A DNA stretch of 64,000 nt from Gnetum montanum (GCA_015680685.1 MNCI01022386.1:443787-507786), one strand, 5' to 3'. Positions 45,480 through 58,260 are shown, numbered from the stretch's first letter. Notes: generated by a model from the sequence alone, not told the origin. Translations and numbers: made by a program.

Positions 45480-46640
45480 ATAATGCAACAACCAGTAAGG
45501 TAATTCATTGGAGAACCAACGAATTATACGATGATGAAGATGAAGTTTGGAGTACTCAATTTGATGTAGGGATCTCCTATGTACATAAACAAAGATAACA
45601 TCATCCCAACTCATAAATTCATAACCTACCTAGTGACGATGAATCCCTACTAGCCACTAAGAGCCTAATGCATATACAAGAGGCTATTCGAATATCCCGC
45701 AAGCATCATAAGGAAAGCCATCTACCTAAGCTTGATTTAAACAACTTTCCCAAATTTTTAGGAGGCTATGATTTAGATCCACAACATCATTTACAAGCCT
45801 TCCATGATGCCTGTGTATGGAAAAATATTGATAATGGATGGAAAAAACTTAAGCTATTTCCTACGACACTCGTTGGCCAAGAAAAAGTATGATACAGGTC
45901 CTTAAGACCAAAATCAATTCAACGTTGGCCAAAAATGATAGAACTCTTCAATGAAAGATATCAAACCTATGCAAGAGTGTCAGCCTTGAGGAAAAAAATC
46001 CAAGAGTGGAAACAAGTGCAACATGAACCCTTGGACATAACCTTAGAAAGATATTATGCATTATTAAACAACTACCCAGGCCATGGATTCTCTGAGGAAA
46101 GGCTAATGTATCACATCATGGATGGGCTCTATAATGAAACAAGGGAGACCCTAGGGATGTATGCTCGAGGTCAACTATATGAGCTATGAATCCATCAATT
46201 TCAAGAGCTTATTAAGTAAGTAGCAAAGGAAGAAGGAGAAATGGCTAAATGGGAGAATGTTGAAAGCTCTCAATAGGACCAAAATCTTGAATTAGCAAAG
46301 GTGCATGATCATGAAGAGGAGAAATCAACTCACCTCAAGGAGGTGACATCATCTTTGCCAATACTACAATCACTAGATGAAATTGAGGCAAAGATCAATA
46401 AGATAATGGAATGGATACATGAAAAATGTGGAGAATATGCCAACACTATTAGAGGTAGAACCATGACGAACCAAGAAGGAAGACAAAACACCCTTAGACA
46501 ATCAGAAAGAAGGGTTGAAGAGAATAAGAACTCAATTGCTAATCATACGTATCAATGTAACATTTCCCTGTACGATCACCCCAAAGGTTAATGCCCAATC
46601 TTGTCACATTGACATAAGCATTGGGAAAGAATGTTACATC
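45480..46640 (+). pseudogene. gag of element E
   Basis: Capsid-type gag in pieces. Frame 45668-45892 holds LPKLDLNNFPKFLGGYDLDP and then HHLQAFHDAC. Frame 45935-46189 holds ELFNERYQTY, then YYALLNNYPGHGF and MDGLYNETRETLGMY. Frame 46301-46591 is a Glu/Lys-rich segment ending in a damaged zinc knuckle: CNIS, LYDHPKG, stop, C, so the second Cys is Ser and the residue before the last Cys is a stop. It matches the capsid region of C and F but lacks their N-terminal and His-rich domains. It would build the particle if intact; at least four stops are present. Confidence 0.85.
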
Positions 46641-47460
46641 CAGAGTTCGTACAAAAATACTGTGTTCAATCATAGTGGCAAAAATCCTAGTTGTGGGGGA
46701 GGCCACCCCCAAACTGGTCACACCCTTCATATCATTCGAACCCAAGCGCTTATTAGGTTTAGCATCCTATTTCCCCAACTAGGTTAACATCCTCTATCTC
46801 ACCACATCGTTATCATTCTCTTAAGTACGATCAGCCCGTGTCCTCTCCAACAAAATCACCCCCTCATGTGTCTTACACTTCTCCTCAAATTCAATATTCT
46901 CATCCTTCACCCACTTCTACATTTCCACTAGTGTGCTAGAAGGATTTGGACCATAGCATCGACCCACAAACATTACTTGTGCTGCTACTATCAACTGTAG
47001 TGGGAATCCTCCACAACATCGAAGGCATCCCTTCTGTAGACATGACTGTAGAAAGGGATAGTACAGTTTTGAGGCCATTGCATCCTCCCACTCAACACAA
47101 GTTCAACACTGTGGTGCATCTTTCTCCTTGAACCCAAAACCTTGTGTTACCTTGTCAGGGTCACCAATCAATACTCCAACAACCATGTGGCCTAATGAAT
47201 ATAACCACATAGGGAGACATATTGATCCTTTCATATCATCTTATGGTCAAGGGTGCCGTAGTGGGTCAACTCCTTAATCACATCTTATAACTTGCCCCAC
47301 TATGTCAACTTTAATTAAGTGTGTGAACCTTAATGTGGGTACAATCCAACCACCACATGAAAAGACACCCAATGGTTTGGATATGACTGGGTCCCAATAT
47401 TTTCAAAATGCATGGATCTAATTGTTCCATTTATTAATTCTCACCATGATCAAAAGTTTA
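46641..47460 (+). other. post-gag region of E, no protease found
   Basis: Pro/His/Ser-rich readings near 46790-46930 resemble the gag tail of C. No Asp-Ser-Gly or IIMGR signature is found before the TATGGGGGATATCCCCCAT tract near 47463, which marks the end of coding in this family. Confidence 0.6.
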
Positions 47461-49551
47461 GATATGGGGGATATCCCCCATTCTAACAAACAGAATTAAT
47501 AAATGTTTTTCCTTTTCTTAATTTTACAATTTTTTGTTTTCTAGTTTTTTCATCGTTCAATTTGTTGTTTTATCTTTTTATTTTTTGTTTCATATTTTTA
47601 TTTATTATTTTATCTTTTTATCTTTTTTTGGGTAATCTCATCTATGAATAAAACACTCATGTGACCTGTTGGTTGAGGTGTTGTTCTATGCTATCAAGTC
47701 TCTAGTGACTAATTACTTGGACAACAAGCCATCACATCCACCCAATCATTCTATTAATAAGAGGTTCTACTCTAGGTATGATGATATTCTTGTCATCATG
47801 AAAACTTAAAAGTAATTTTGTGCTTATTATGCCCAGAGTGAAAAATGATGAACTAAGAGAGAATGGCCAGGGAGTGACGTTAAGGGGACTTGTGGATTCT
47901 CTTTGGTAACATCTGTAGGAGTTATCATTCAACTTGGTTGTACTAAGATCCTTTTAGATCTAACAACAATGGGAGTAAGAGTAATAAAGGCACTTAATAA
48001 AGAAACCCAATGCTATTCTAGGGGGTCCTACTAGAAAGACATGCATCCATGCCTAAAGGTAGGCAACTTCTCTAGATTATGCATTAAAAAAGAAGAAGAG
48101 AGAGAGTGTGCCATTGTGGCCAAGCAAAAAGTAACAAAAATATCAAGATAAATGTGCTGAAAAGAAATTCCAAATCAGTCCTCCCTTACACAAAATTCCA
48201 AGTGATCGTACACCTTGTTGTCATGATGCTCTTATGGTTGTTCATCATTGGATGACATGATGCGATGTCATTGATCAAAGGAATGGACTTGGTCTTGATT
48301 TTGGAGTGATGGGCTAATGACACATTAAACACATCCTACAATCAAGATTCATTATGCCCTGGGTTAGTTACCTCATGTTCCAATCTTTGCAATCCCTTCT
48401 ACAATTCACCTCATCTCACTATCTAAGTATTTCTAACTTGTGTCTTGTGTGGCATAGAATTCATACCTCATCGCGGTGGTATTTAACATGTGTATGTTTT
48501 GTTGCATTAGTGTAGATTAATTTAACCCTTCTAGTTCCTACAGACATTTTAAGGTGTGGTTACACAAGGGCATTATAGGTTGGAACTTGCTTTGGGGAGG
48601 ATCCACTTGCGTGGCTTTTCTAATTTGTACTTGTTGCACACCACCACATCATTTTATACCCTCCAAGTACTTCATTTCCAAATCTATTCTTTCCTTTATC
48701 ATAATTTTATCAAATGTTCCTCAAAACCATTACATGTCCTTTTATGTGTCACCTAAACAAATCAGGTTTGACATTAAATTTTTAGGGTAACTTCCTTGGA
48801 AAAATTTCTAAATCTAAAATCATACTAAGCAAAGAATTCAACATTTATTAAAGGCAATGAGTAAGGTATGAAATACTTAAACTTCTTTTAATAACCTTAC
48901 TAACAATTGATCTTTGTGTGATTATAGATAGCCCCTAAAAAAAGATAACAAGGAGGACCTTCTCAAGGTGCACTTGAATGCCCAGGGGGAGGCAAAGGCT
49001 AAGGACCTCATGCAAAACATGAAGAGTAGGAAGCACAATCATTTAGCATCCATTAGGGAGTTCCTGTCACTGCACAATCTAGCCAAGAAAAAGGTGGAGA
49101 GGTCAGGGCCCAAGCTTACAAAGAGGAATGATAGCTATTTACAGCATGGCATGTCAAGGCCAATCAAGTGTTTCCATAGCTGCCGTGTCCATGGGAAGTG
49201 CCGACTTCATCAAACATTAGAACCTCAGTATAGAAAACTCATAATCCTTGGATAGAAGAGGAGAAAAATCAGGCACTTCGTCAACGATATCAATCTTAGA
49301 AACCTCGAGCATAGGACAAAGGAAGACAAGGGAAAGGCACCCATGGAGGAGCCACCACCATTGGAAACCCCATGAGTTCCACAAGTTTTGTCTTTTGTGT
49401 TTGTGTCCAAATTTTGTTTAGTTCCACATTGCAACATGAAAAAGTTCATGGTCATTCAATAATCTCATACCTATCCCCTATTTGTAATTGAATGAACTTG
49501 TTCCTCACTTTCTTTAACTTGAGGATGAGTTGTTATTTAGTCGTGGGGTTA
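47461..49551 (+). other. 3' region of element E
   Basis: T-rich start, the conserved TTGCTTTGGGGAGGATCCAC block at 48587-48606 within 48567-48612, an acceptor-like TTGTGTGATTATAG (48914-48927), an extra ORF and a GTGGGGTTA polypurine tract before the LTR. Confidence 0.75.
48932..49375 (+). CDS. extra 3' ORF of element E, unknown protein (one in-frame stop)
   Basis: The frame is open right after an acceptor-like TATAG and runs 147 codons to TGA at 49373-49375, broken only by a stop at 49253-49255. An internal ATG lies at 48968. The N-terminal half is Lys/Arg-rich (KKDNKEDLLK, AKKKVERSGPKLTKRN). A Cys/His cluster CFHSCRVHGKC (CX3CX2HX2C) follows. The C-terminal end is acidic and Pro-rich (KGKAPMEEPPPLETP). 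Position, between the 3' region block and the LTR, is where Athila elements may carry an env-like third ORF, but there is no signal peptide or membrane segment here. I do not recognise the family. It could be a captured gene or an accessory element protein. Confidence 0.45.
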
Positions 49552-50408
49552 TGATGAATCATGGTTTGCTAGGTGCTAATATCGGACCCTCGATATCAGG
49601 TACATGATATCATAGCTTGGATAACGATATCAGATACATGATATCGTGATTCCTATGTAAGCCTATAAATACACATTTGGGTGCACAGGAAGGAAGAGTC
49701 AGTAAGTGTAGTAGTAGAGTCATTTTGTTCATTTTTAGTTATCTCAATTCTTTCCCCAGTGCATGCCCGCAGTGTGATGATTGTAATTGTATGGAACCTT
49801 TATTCGAGTGTGATGTACTTGGACACATGCATGACTAGTAATAAAGATCGAGCTTACTTCATCATTGCAACATTTTCTTAGTTTTAATTGCTTAACTGTT
49901 ATTATTATTTATTGTTTTCTTAATTAATATTTCTTTATCTTCATTTACTATCCCTGTTATTAAACATGAAATGAGTACAACTTAATCACAAGCATTTAAG
50001 TGTGATTACTTAGTATTCCAGTAGTGTATCTAGGAGTGTTTAAGTAACATGCACTTAGTAATCCCAAAAGTAGTACATGAAGTCTAAGATGTGTACGGAT
50101 GATTAAGGACAAATGCTCATCGCAGTTAGGCTAGCTTAGATTTTGCTTCTAATTCCCTGTTAGCTTAAAATAAAGTTATTTTCCATTGCCTCTAGGAGTA
50201 GCATTAGTTTGGGACCACATCATACACCTCACTTTGGACTAAACCATACGTGAAAAAGAAAATACTAGTCTAGGTGGGAAGATAGTGAACTGTGATCAAT
50301 GTGTAACTATCTAGACACCACAACTAGCCTATCTACAAAGTTCGACAGGATCACGCGTGAATGCTCATATTTGTATGGTTGAGTGTAGGGGTACCTTTCC
50401 ACTCATTA
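49552..50408 (+). repeat. 3' LTR of element E
   Basis: TGATGAATCATGG ... CCACTCATTA, 857 bp, closely matching the 5' LTR of E including CAAGCATTTAAGTGTGA and the U5 end. U3 repeats GATATCAGGTACATGATATC units. Followed by ATTAA and the F leader. Confidence 0.92.
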
Positions 50409-50413
50409 ATTAA

Positions 50414-52272
50414 TATCGTTGGATGAACCCTAAGGTTGATATCATTTCCAAATAATATAACTACAAAAGCACACTAATACTTTATTTGTTTGCAAAATGT
50501 ATTTTTCTCACAGGTGAAAAGATACAAAACCACTAGTCCCACAAGAGTGCAAAGTGATATATACTCATTCAAATGAGTATGTACCTAATTTCACCTTCAT
50601 CCTACATCAGGATAAGCAACTACGATGGTGTGATATGGAAGGTAACATTATATTGCCCCTTGATCAATTTATGCCTAGGATGCTACTTCAAACTCTAAAG
50701 AAGTTAGGCATCTCAAATCTTCAAAAGGAATACATTGTGAATGGTTATGACACTTGGGACTACCATCCCATTGAAACATAATGCAGGCGATATTTCCATC
50801 AAGAGAGGCATCATGAGGATGCAAAGGGAAAATGGTTTACTAATCCCTTGTTCCTACTAAACCAAGACAACAATGAGGACCTTGCTTCTAAGGGCTCTCA
50901 ACATGAAGACTCTCTACCCTTTGTTACTAGTGATGAGGGTGTGACCTTGAATCTATAGTCTACAATCCATAATTTAGATTTAAAGAAAGATGGTAGTCAA
51001 GGCAAGAAATCAACAAGCATCAAGATGATATGAAAAATAATGAACATCAGCATGATAACCAAGGGGACATTGGTAGATTTCATGGTTGAGATAGTCCTCC
51101 TCCCTCTTCCCCCTCTTCATCTACATTCACTTCTTCTCCCTCTACTAATTCTGAAAAATGCCACAGAAGAAACAACTATGATGGAGGTGAGTAGAGAGGC
51201 AATAATACTAATTGGCATGCCCACAATAATCAAAGGGATAATAGAAGACATCATTGATGACAATGAAATAATGATGATGATAAGCCTCTGTTGGTGACTC
51301 GAAGCATGCTTAACATTGTAGAGGTAATCAAAATACCAACTAGGCATGTGAAAGATAGTTGAATCAATCACTTAGACATGAACAATATCCCAAGATTTGA
51401 AGGGGGATATAACTATGATCCACAAAACCATCTATAAGCCTTTCACAATGCTTACATCTTATAAAACATTGAAAATGATTAGTAGAAACTGAAGCTATTC
51501 AACAAGAGACTCATCAAGGAAGTAGAAGCCTGATACCAGTCCTTGGATCCAGAACTTATCCACAAATGGAGTACCATGCTAGAGCTATTTAATGATAAAT
51601 ATCAAACATACTCTAGAATGTCCAACCTAAGAAGGAAAATCCAAGGCTAAAAATAAGAAACACATGAAGCCTTAGATGTTGCAATGGGTAGATACTATTC
51701 TCTCTTACATTGATGCCCTAGCCATGGTTATTCTCAAAGGGAACAACTCCACCACATCACAGATGGGCTCAAAGTAGAAACTAGAAGAACTCTTGGAATT
51801 TATATTCAAGGGAGGCTTTCTAAACTAAGAGATCATTAGATACAATGACTAATAAAGTAGGTAGTGAAAGAAGAAGGTGAGTTGTGAAAAAGGGAAAGTG
51901 TAGAAAAATATAATAGGGACCCTTCCATCAGGAAAAGAGAGGTCTGATTTTGTGATGAGGAGAAGTCACCACTCAACGAAGTGGTGAATAGGAAAACCTT
52001 ACCCATTCAAAAATCTATTTCTGATACTTCAACAAGGTTGATAAGTTATGAAACTCTTTGAATGAAAAATTCCAAATTGCTATAAAGATTGCTGAAGAAT
52101 CCAAAAAGAAAAATAGTTACCACAAGAGGTAAAACAAAGTTGAATGTACCTACTAGAGAGGTAAGGGCAAAGCTACTACAGTAAAAGAAGTTGTGAAAAA
52201 ATTTTTTGACGACGACAACATTGGTTGTAACATTTGTTAGTATGAACATCCTAAAGGATGTTGCCTTGTGGT
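50414..52272 (+). pseudogene. gag of element F, 5' part
   Basis: The leader is followed by the N-terminal domain shared with C and D (frame 50554-50781: NFTFILHQDKQL, GNIILPLDQF, DTWDYHPIE). An acidic region and Ser/Pro tract follow near 51060-51150. The capsid part has MNNIPRFEGGYNYDPQNHL near 51380, YYSLLH, LSKLRDH, and KYNRDPSIRKRE near 51905. The reading reaches the zinc knuckle near 52225-52265 (CNIC, then YEHPKGCC across a frame change), where element G is inserted. Many stops. Confidence 0.85.
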
Positions 52273-54248
52273 TGAAAACACCACAAAAATTTCAGTAACA
52301 CTTCTAGACAACTTGTGAGCTTTCGAAGTAGCCTCAAATAGCCCACAATGGACCAAGTAAGGTTCCCCAGTGACCCACAGATGACTATAGGAAGTCTCGG
52401 CATCAAGAATCAAGGGTTTCATGTCCAAAAAGTGCAAGTTTGATCACACACACTTTGGTCACACTGCCCAGCATTAGACCAGTGTGTGTACAGCATGACC
52501 AAACTTTGGAGCCCCAAAATTGTGTCCAAACGGACTGAATTTGGGCACGCAGACCCCCCTTGAGCATCATCGGAGTCCCCTGTAGCTCCCAACATCCAAA
52601 GAAAAATACATGTTGAGCCACTTTCAGTTGGTCACGTTAGGGTCACGCTGCACAGCGTGACCACAGTGTGACCAAACAAAAACAGGGAGAATCAACCATT
52701 TTTAGGCATCATCTTCGACATCTGAGTAATCCCTAGGGATAGACAACACTTATACATGTTCACAAGCTTCAAAAACTCACAATTTGGGCCTTAAACGTGG
52801 CATTTTCAATTGGTCACGCTAAGGTCACGCTGAGGTCACACTATGCAGCGTGACCACAACATGACCAAACCAAATGGGCCCAAAATAGCAATAAAATGGA
52901 GTCAAATTTAGCATCCAGGTCACCCTGGAGAGTAGGCAGTAGTTGAGCATCAACAAAACAGGCATCAACATCCAAAAATCAGCTCAAAATAGGGCATAAA
53001 CATTTGGTCATGCTGAGGTCAAGCTAAGGTCATGCTGGGCAGCGTGACTAGAGTGTGACCAACCAAAAGTATGCCAAAAAACCTTCAAATTAGCTCAAAA
53101 TAGACATGCAGAACCCTCTCAACCTTAGGCATGCAGATCCACTCCAAAAATGGATCTTATAAGTCAAAAATGGGCTCAAAATGCATCATAAATATTGGAC
53201 ACGTGATGGTCATGCTGGCACACTGACACCAGCGTATACACAGCGTAAGCACTAGGATGCTAGTACATTGGATGCTAGACACTGACACCAGGACACGCTG
53301 TAGACATGCCAGAGCCAGATCCATGCACGCTGGAGGCCTTGGAAAAGCAGAAACAACACAGATCTGTAGATCAGGAGGCCAAACATCTAGATCCACTCTT
53401 GTACTTTAGCATTCTTTGTACATTTTGCATTTTTCAGCGTATCAAGCTCTTACGCTGTGGATTACACACACCAGCGTAAGAGATCTTAGGCATGCTGCAC
53501 CCTGTACATTGTAAATTTTTTTGCATTTGGTCAAAATGTTCACACTTGTTGCCCGACCCATGTTTCCCACATCCAGTATCCATGGATCTTCCACACAGAT
53601 CCAAATCCCACACTCAAACCTGCATAAATACCCTGATCTCACACTAAATCAAAGGAGGCAATTTTGGGGGAGGGGGGGCAAACTTCTGGGTTAGCAATTT
53701 TGAGCATCCTCCTCCACACGCTGGGCAACACTTTGTATGCTGGACACCAAGCTTGGTCATGCTGAGAAACCTAGGCACACCACTTTGTACGCTGAACAAG
53801 TTTTTGGTCACGCTAGATACCTTGGAGCCAGAAACTTGCACCTTCCCAGCGTCTGCATTTCCATCGGGGCTAAACATCTGACTTGCAACAATCAGCAACT
53901 ACGTTCTAATTAGTGCACATTTGTAATCAACATTATTTGCATTTTTTGCCAACCAATTTACATTGTTTGCATTATTACACTGTTTATAGTTGTTTACATT
54001 CGTTTCGCTGTACATGCTTGTTTACATTCTGTTCCACTATTCGCACCTATTTATGCATAACCTAGTGCATTGCAATAGTGCATGCTAGGGGAAGTCCTTG
54101 TTTGATCTGTGCACAGACCATTCAAGGCACTTTGCCTTTGTTTATTTCCAGCTTGCCCTCACACGAAGGTGGGATCTTATTATGTCTTCCGTAGATCTCT
54201 CGGTGTCCGTTTCATTCCAGCCTTGCGTCGATGATTTTGGAAAGTACA
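52273..54248 (+). repeat. 5' LTR of element G
   Basis: 1976 bp, matching 59946-61895 throughout. It holds many GGTCACGCTG and CAGCGTGACC units in both orientations (about 52440-53060), several CACGCTG units near 53200-53850, and a CATAAATACCC promoter-like box near 53622-53632. Confidence 0.95.
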
Positions 54249-54280
54249 GTAAATTGGAGCTAGAAGGAGGGCCGCTTCTA
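54249..54280 (+). promoter_or_regulatory. primer binding site region of element G
   Basis: GTAAATTGGAGCTAGAAGGA follows the LTR. TTGGxGCTAGAAGGAGGG-like sites are seen in some plant Ty3/gypsy elements, but I do not assign the tRNA. It clearly differs from the Athila site. Confidence 0.55.
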
Positions 54281-54319
54281 TTTGCATTCCATTTTCCTAT
54301 CCATAGCATCCAACATCTG

Positions 54320-54840
54320 GCATACAATGTCCACACGCTGACCATTGGTAGTTCACATTATTCACAACTCTCCACAACATCCACACGCTGTACCCTAGCG
54401 TACACATGCTCCCCTTAGCCTATAGATGTTGCCCCTGCTCATAGACTCCATCTAAACTCTGTCCTTGGCTTGCACACATTGCCCTCTGTTGGCACACACT
54501 GCACTCAGTGTCTAGGACATTGTCCTCTGCCTACACACGCTGCCCTCTACTAGCACACACTGCAGACTCTATCCAGAATCCTGTCCCTGGCATACACACG
54601 CTGTGCTTAGTGTACACACGCTGTGCCTAAGTTACACATGCTATGCCTAAGCCCTAGATGCTTTGCCTTAGCCTTAGATGTTGTGCCTTAGCCTCAGACA
54701 CTATACTTGGTTTCCACATGCTAGATGGTTGGTCACGCTGTAGACTTGTCATGCTGCACATGTTGCAGTCTAGTCACATTGCACATGCCGCACATTGCAC
54801 ACGCTGCACCCTTAGCTCGGACCACATGCTGCACTTGTTT
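54320..54840 (+). repeat. minisatellite in G leader
   Basis: More than a dozen degenerate units around CACACGCTG(T/C), at spacings of about 20-35 bases, with GCCTTAGCC-type fillers. The motif is shared with the LTR. Confidence 0.8.
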
Positions 54841-55686
54841 GTTTCCTTGTCCTTACATTGCCAAATCACACATCACCATGGAGTCTTCCCAGATCTCCAA
54901 CACACATGCCCACATAATCCTCACACAATAATAGTATAACTACATCTGTGTGAAGATTCAGGCTAACCTTCCCATTGACCACATAGAGAAGGAAGCAAAA
55001 TGAAACTTTGAGTGCATATACATGGGGGGTCATGAATTCACTCCCTTCATATATGAGATCATCCCCCTTTCTAAGCCCCAACAATAACTCATCTCCTAGC
55101 TCCTTATGGCATGGAGCCAAAACTCACGGCGACCCACTGAGGAGCCCCAAAACCAAGACAAGGAAGATGACTTCACAGCACAATCTGAACATGATGATTC
55201 ATATTACATCCTCACTCCCCGTTCCTACGTGAACCCATCATTCCACCCTCGTGTGGAACAGACGACCCCTCACCAAGTGTCAACGGGCACACAAGCACTG
55301 ATATCTCGATAGAGATTACCCACGTCCATCTTCACCTAGTACATACCGCATATGCAAACACATGGAGCCCCTTTCATCACTTCAGCTTGGCACATCTAGG
55401 GTGTCACTTCATAGTTTTTGGCTAGGCAAGGAATCATACCCCTTGTTCAACAACCCACTCACTTCATCGTGCCACACTCCACAACCACAACTCTGAATGT
55501 TGTTCCACAACAAAAAATGACAACCCAACAATCTCCCCAACCAACTGATTTGCCTACTGCCGAAGAATGGGTAGAAGCCAAACAAATGATGTAAGCATTA
55601 GTTGAAGAGGTAAAGCACCTCAAAATGACAAACACTAAATAATTAAAGTACTGGACTTCTACCAAGATGATCCAATTAGCTCTTCA
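54841..55686 (+). other. G leader, upstream open frames
   Basis: Readable but broken frames precede gag, for example ESQNSRRPTEEP-like and EDDFTAQSEHDD segments near 55110-55200 and TDLPTAEEWVEAKQMM near 55545. They probably belong to the N-terminus of the gag polyprotein. No known domain. Confidence 0.45.
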
Positions 55687-57060
55687 GTGCCACCGTTAGC
55701 TTTACCCAAGGGAATCACACTCCCACAATTAACCAAGTACAATGGGAAGGGAGACCCAAACGCTCACTTGGTAACATTCCGATTAGAGATCCTATTGCTT
55801 CAAGCTTGGCCCCACACAATCCTACGCGTGTTCGCCATGTCCCTAACGGACAGTGCCTTAGACTGGTACCAAGCCCTACCACATAACTCCATATCCTCTC
55901 TGAAGGATCTGTTACATCAGTTCATCACTCGGTTTAAGTACAACCTCAAGCTTGAGGCCACACTAGACACTCTGATACAAGTGAAACAAGTGCCACTAGA
56001 GCCTATGCAGAAGTTCATTCAACGATGGAGCATAGCCCTTAACGAACTTCATGAGCCCATCCCTGAAATGTATTTGCTTACGATTCTGAAGGGAGCCGTG
56101 AATGACTTCGTTAAGTCAAAACTGTACTACCTAAGTGCTGAAACATTGAGCCAAGCCTTCATGTAGATCAAGAACATTGAACAAGCTGTACAAACCAGCA
56201 ATGATCCCACCTATGTGGCTTACAAGAACCAACACATTGCTAAAAAAAAAGACAACAACGGAAACTGTAGCTGTAAGCACAAAAACAACAAACACTAGTA
56301 CCAACCCGCTTGCAATGATAGGGGCCATCCCAAGGCCAAAATTTCAGCGCAAGGATCGCTCTAAGTATATGTCGCTACCCATGCGACCCTCTGAACTACT
56401 AGAGAAACTCCTCAAAATCAGGAAAATACAATACAAACAAGTAGCAGAGAATGCCCATGGAAGACATGATAGGTACTGTGAGCTACTAAGGAACCCCAAC
56501 TTAGCAGCACCAAACGAGCCCTTGGTCCCATGACACTTCAAGTTAGATCAATTCTGTCACTACCACCAGATGTCTAGTCACAATACTGACAATTGTTGTG
56601 CCTTACAGGATGATCTTCAGACAATGATAGATCAGGGTCAACTCAACATCAACACCCTGAGTCGACCTAGCACAAATGATGCCTCCTATGTCATAAACTT
56701 CATTAGCATAGGAAGCAAGCCCAAACCTGTGCAGCAACCTTTCGTGATCTGTGTGCCTCTTAGCAAGGCAATGATCCCCTCCGCCTCCATGAGCAAGAGG
56801 CCTCCCATTGTCATCCAGGTGCCACCTCAAGCACTTGTAAAACCTTTCGTGGTCAAAGTACCACCGCAATCATCTGCCAAGATGTTAAATTGGTATGATG
56901 CACCGACCACAACTAGAAAGAAACCTTTCATCATCAAGGTGCCACAAAAAGCTAGTCAAACACCAAAGACTCCTCCCAAACTACCATTTTTCATAAAGTG
57001 CCACCACGCGATGGCCCTTCACCTATCCATAGCCCAACCATAGGCAACGTCTCAACCTCT
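55687..57060 (+). pseudogene. gag of element G (retrotransposon gag, Tat-like)
   Basis: Capsid domain in frame 55687-56166: LPQLTKYNGKGDPNAHL, then LTDSALDWYQALP, SSLKDLLHQFITRF and LMQ/QKFIQRW-type spacing, the order of the plant retrotransposon gag domain. A stop and shift lead to frame 56177-56533. Near 56550-56600 a CHYHQMSSHNTDNC motif (CX2HX4HX4C) is followed by ALQDDLQTMIDQGQL, typical of Tat-like gag. A Pro/Val-rich tail repeats KPFVVKVPPQ-type units about five times (56720-56990). Gag would package RNA. It is only mildly damaged compared with the host F. Confidence 0.9.
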
Positions 57061-57539
57061 TCTCCCTCAAGAGTCAACCTTGCCAACAACACGGGTAAGC
57101 CTACCAAATGGTAGTAGAAGAGGACAAATGAACAATGAACAACATTCACAGAAGAAACAAAGGCCACACCAAGCAAGCAACAATCAAACGCTGGGGCCCC
57201 TACCCCTAATCTCAAGAAAACCAGGCCCAAGCCCTCTATGTAAGAGGCCCATCCCTCAACCCACACGAAGGAAGCCAAAGCCAACACAATGACCAACAAC
57301 ATAGACTTCGTAGCTGCACTAGCCCAGGTAAAACAAATGCTCAAATAGAAGAACACAATGATGAGCTTGTACGACCTGGTCATGACTTCAGCCACTCACC
57401 ACGAAGCCTTGGCTCAAATGTTAGCATCCATTCCTATTACGGAAGACATCCCTGCAAACGAGGAATCCATCCGTGCAATGACTTCGTAACACATACCACA
57501 AGGATTGGGTTCAAACACCTTAGCCTTCTAAGACAATGT
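57061..57539 (+). other. linker between gag and protease of G
   Basis: Asn/Gln/Pro-rich readings. In one frame, VAALAQVKQMLK near 57310 and MTSATHHEALAQML near 57380 suggest linker coding with stops. Confidence 0.45.
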
Positions 57540-57985
57540 AGTTAAAGTTAACCCCAAATGAGGGGAGGTCACAATAGCTCCATTGTCGATTAGCGTACGT
57601 GTTGGGCAATGTACCATTTGCAGAGTGCACGTTGATGATGGTGCGGCAACAAACGTAGCTTTATACTCCATCATCGACAAACTAGGCATGGAAAACAAGA
57701 TCATGCCACTGAAAACCATGTGTTTAAAATCCTTCAACAGATTACATGTCACAGTTAAGGGAATAATCAACTTAGCCTTTGTGGTAGGAGAATAATTCCC
57801 CACTAGCACAGAGTTCACTATCATAGAAGAGATGCCAAGTTTCAACATGATTTTTGGCAGACCTTGGTTAGCCCAACAACGGCCTGTTTCCTCACCGATA
57901 GATCAAGAAATCTGCCTTCCATATGAAGGTGGACAAGTCATCATACATGGAGATAACATTCCCTTTGAAGCCATCCAAACATAGA
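57540..57985 (+). pseudogene. protease of element G
   Basis: Tat-type aspartic protease: VHVDDGAATNVALYSII (57625-57680) is the active-site loop, with Asp-Asp-Gly where many families have Asp-Ser/Thr-Gly. Plant gypsy elements with a D-D/N-G variant are known to me. Then KLGMENKIMPL, VKGIINLAFVVGE, a stop, and FNMIFGRPWLAQQRPV, the conserved GRPW motif, ending near 57983. It would cleave gag. After it no RT motifs appear before the 3' LTR. Confidence 0.85.
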
Positions 57986-58260
57986 CATGTCACAAGTCTT
58001 GAAAGAAGAGTCTCTTGATGGAACAACCACGACAACAAATGCAACACCTAGAGCTAAAACGCCCTAATGAGTGGTAAAAATTGAAAACCTACCAGAGCAA
58101 CCAAAACCTAGCACCCCTCCTTGGCCACGTCTGGCTAGGAAACAACCACACAATCAAGGCTCCCCTGCGGCTAAAAACACGTCTGATCCTTGCCCACTCT
58201 TCACCTTTGTTCGTTGTGCATACATCACCTTCATTTGCATTATACTAGCTTATACATTTA
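57986..58260 (+). other. post-protease region of G
   Basis: Pro/Lys-rich broken reading (EQPKPSTPPWPRLARKQP near 58092-58145), then noncoding. No RT. Confidence 0.5.

Larger units (their letters stand above)
44463..50408 (+). mobile_element. Athila-like non-autonomous element E (gag only)
   Basis: Complete plus-strand element of 5946 bp with ATTAA duplications (44458-44462, 50409-50413) in F's leader. Order: LTR, primer site, gag, about 0.8 kb unrecognised sequence, 3' region with an extra ORF, polypurine tract, LTR. No protease, RT or integrase found. Its gag is a subtype distinct from those of C, D and F and lacks their N-terminal domain. Confidence 0.9.

Noticed and set aside
44463-50408. 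Tandem arrangement of two elements sharing the middle LTR
   Set aside because: The ATTAA duplications on both sides of E and the continuous F leader across it support simple nesting instead.
54142-54345. Short frames across the G LTR and leader on both strands
   Set aside because: No motif, and they overlap the LTR boundary and minisatellite, so they are chance frames.
56991-57395. 134-codon minus-strand frame with hydrophobic stretches
   Set aside because: Antisense to the Pro/Val-rich gag tail and linker of G. The apparent membrane segments come from reverse-complemented repeats.
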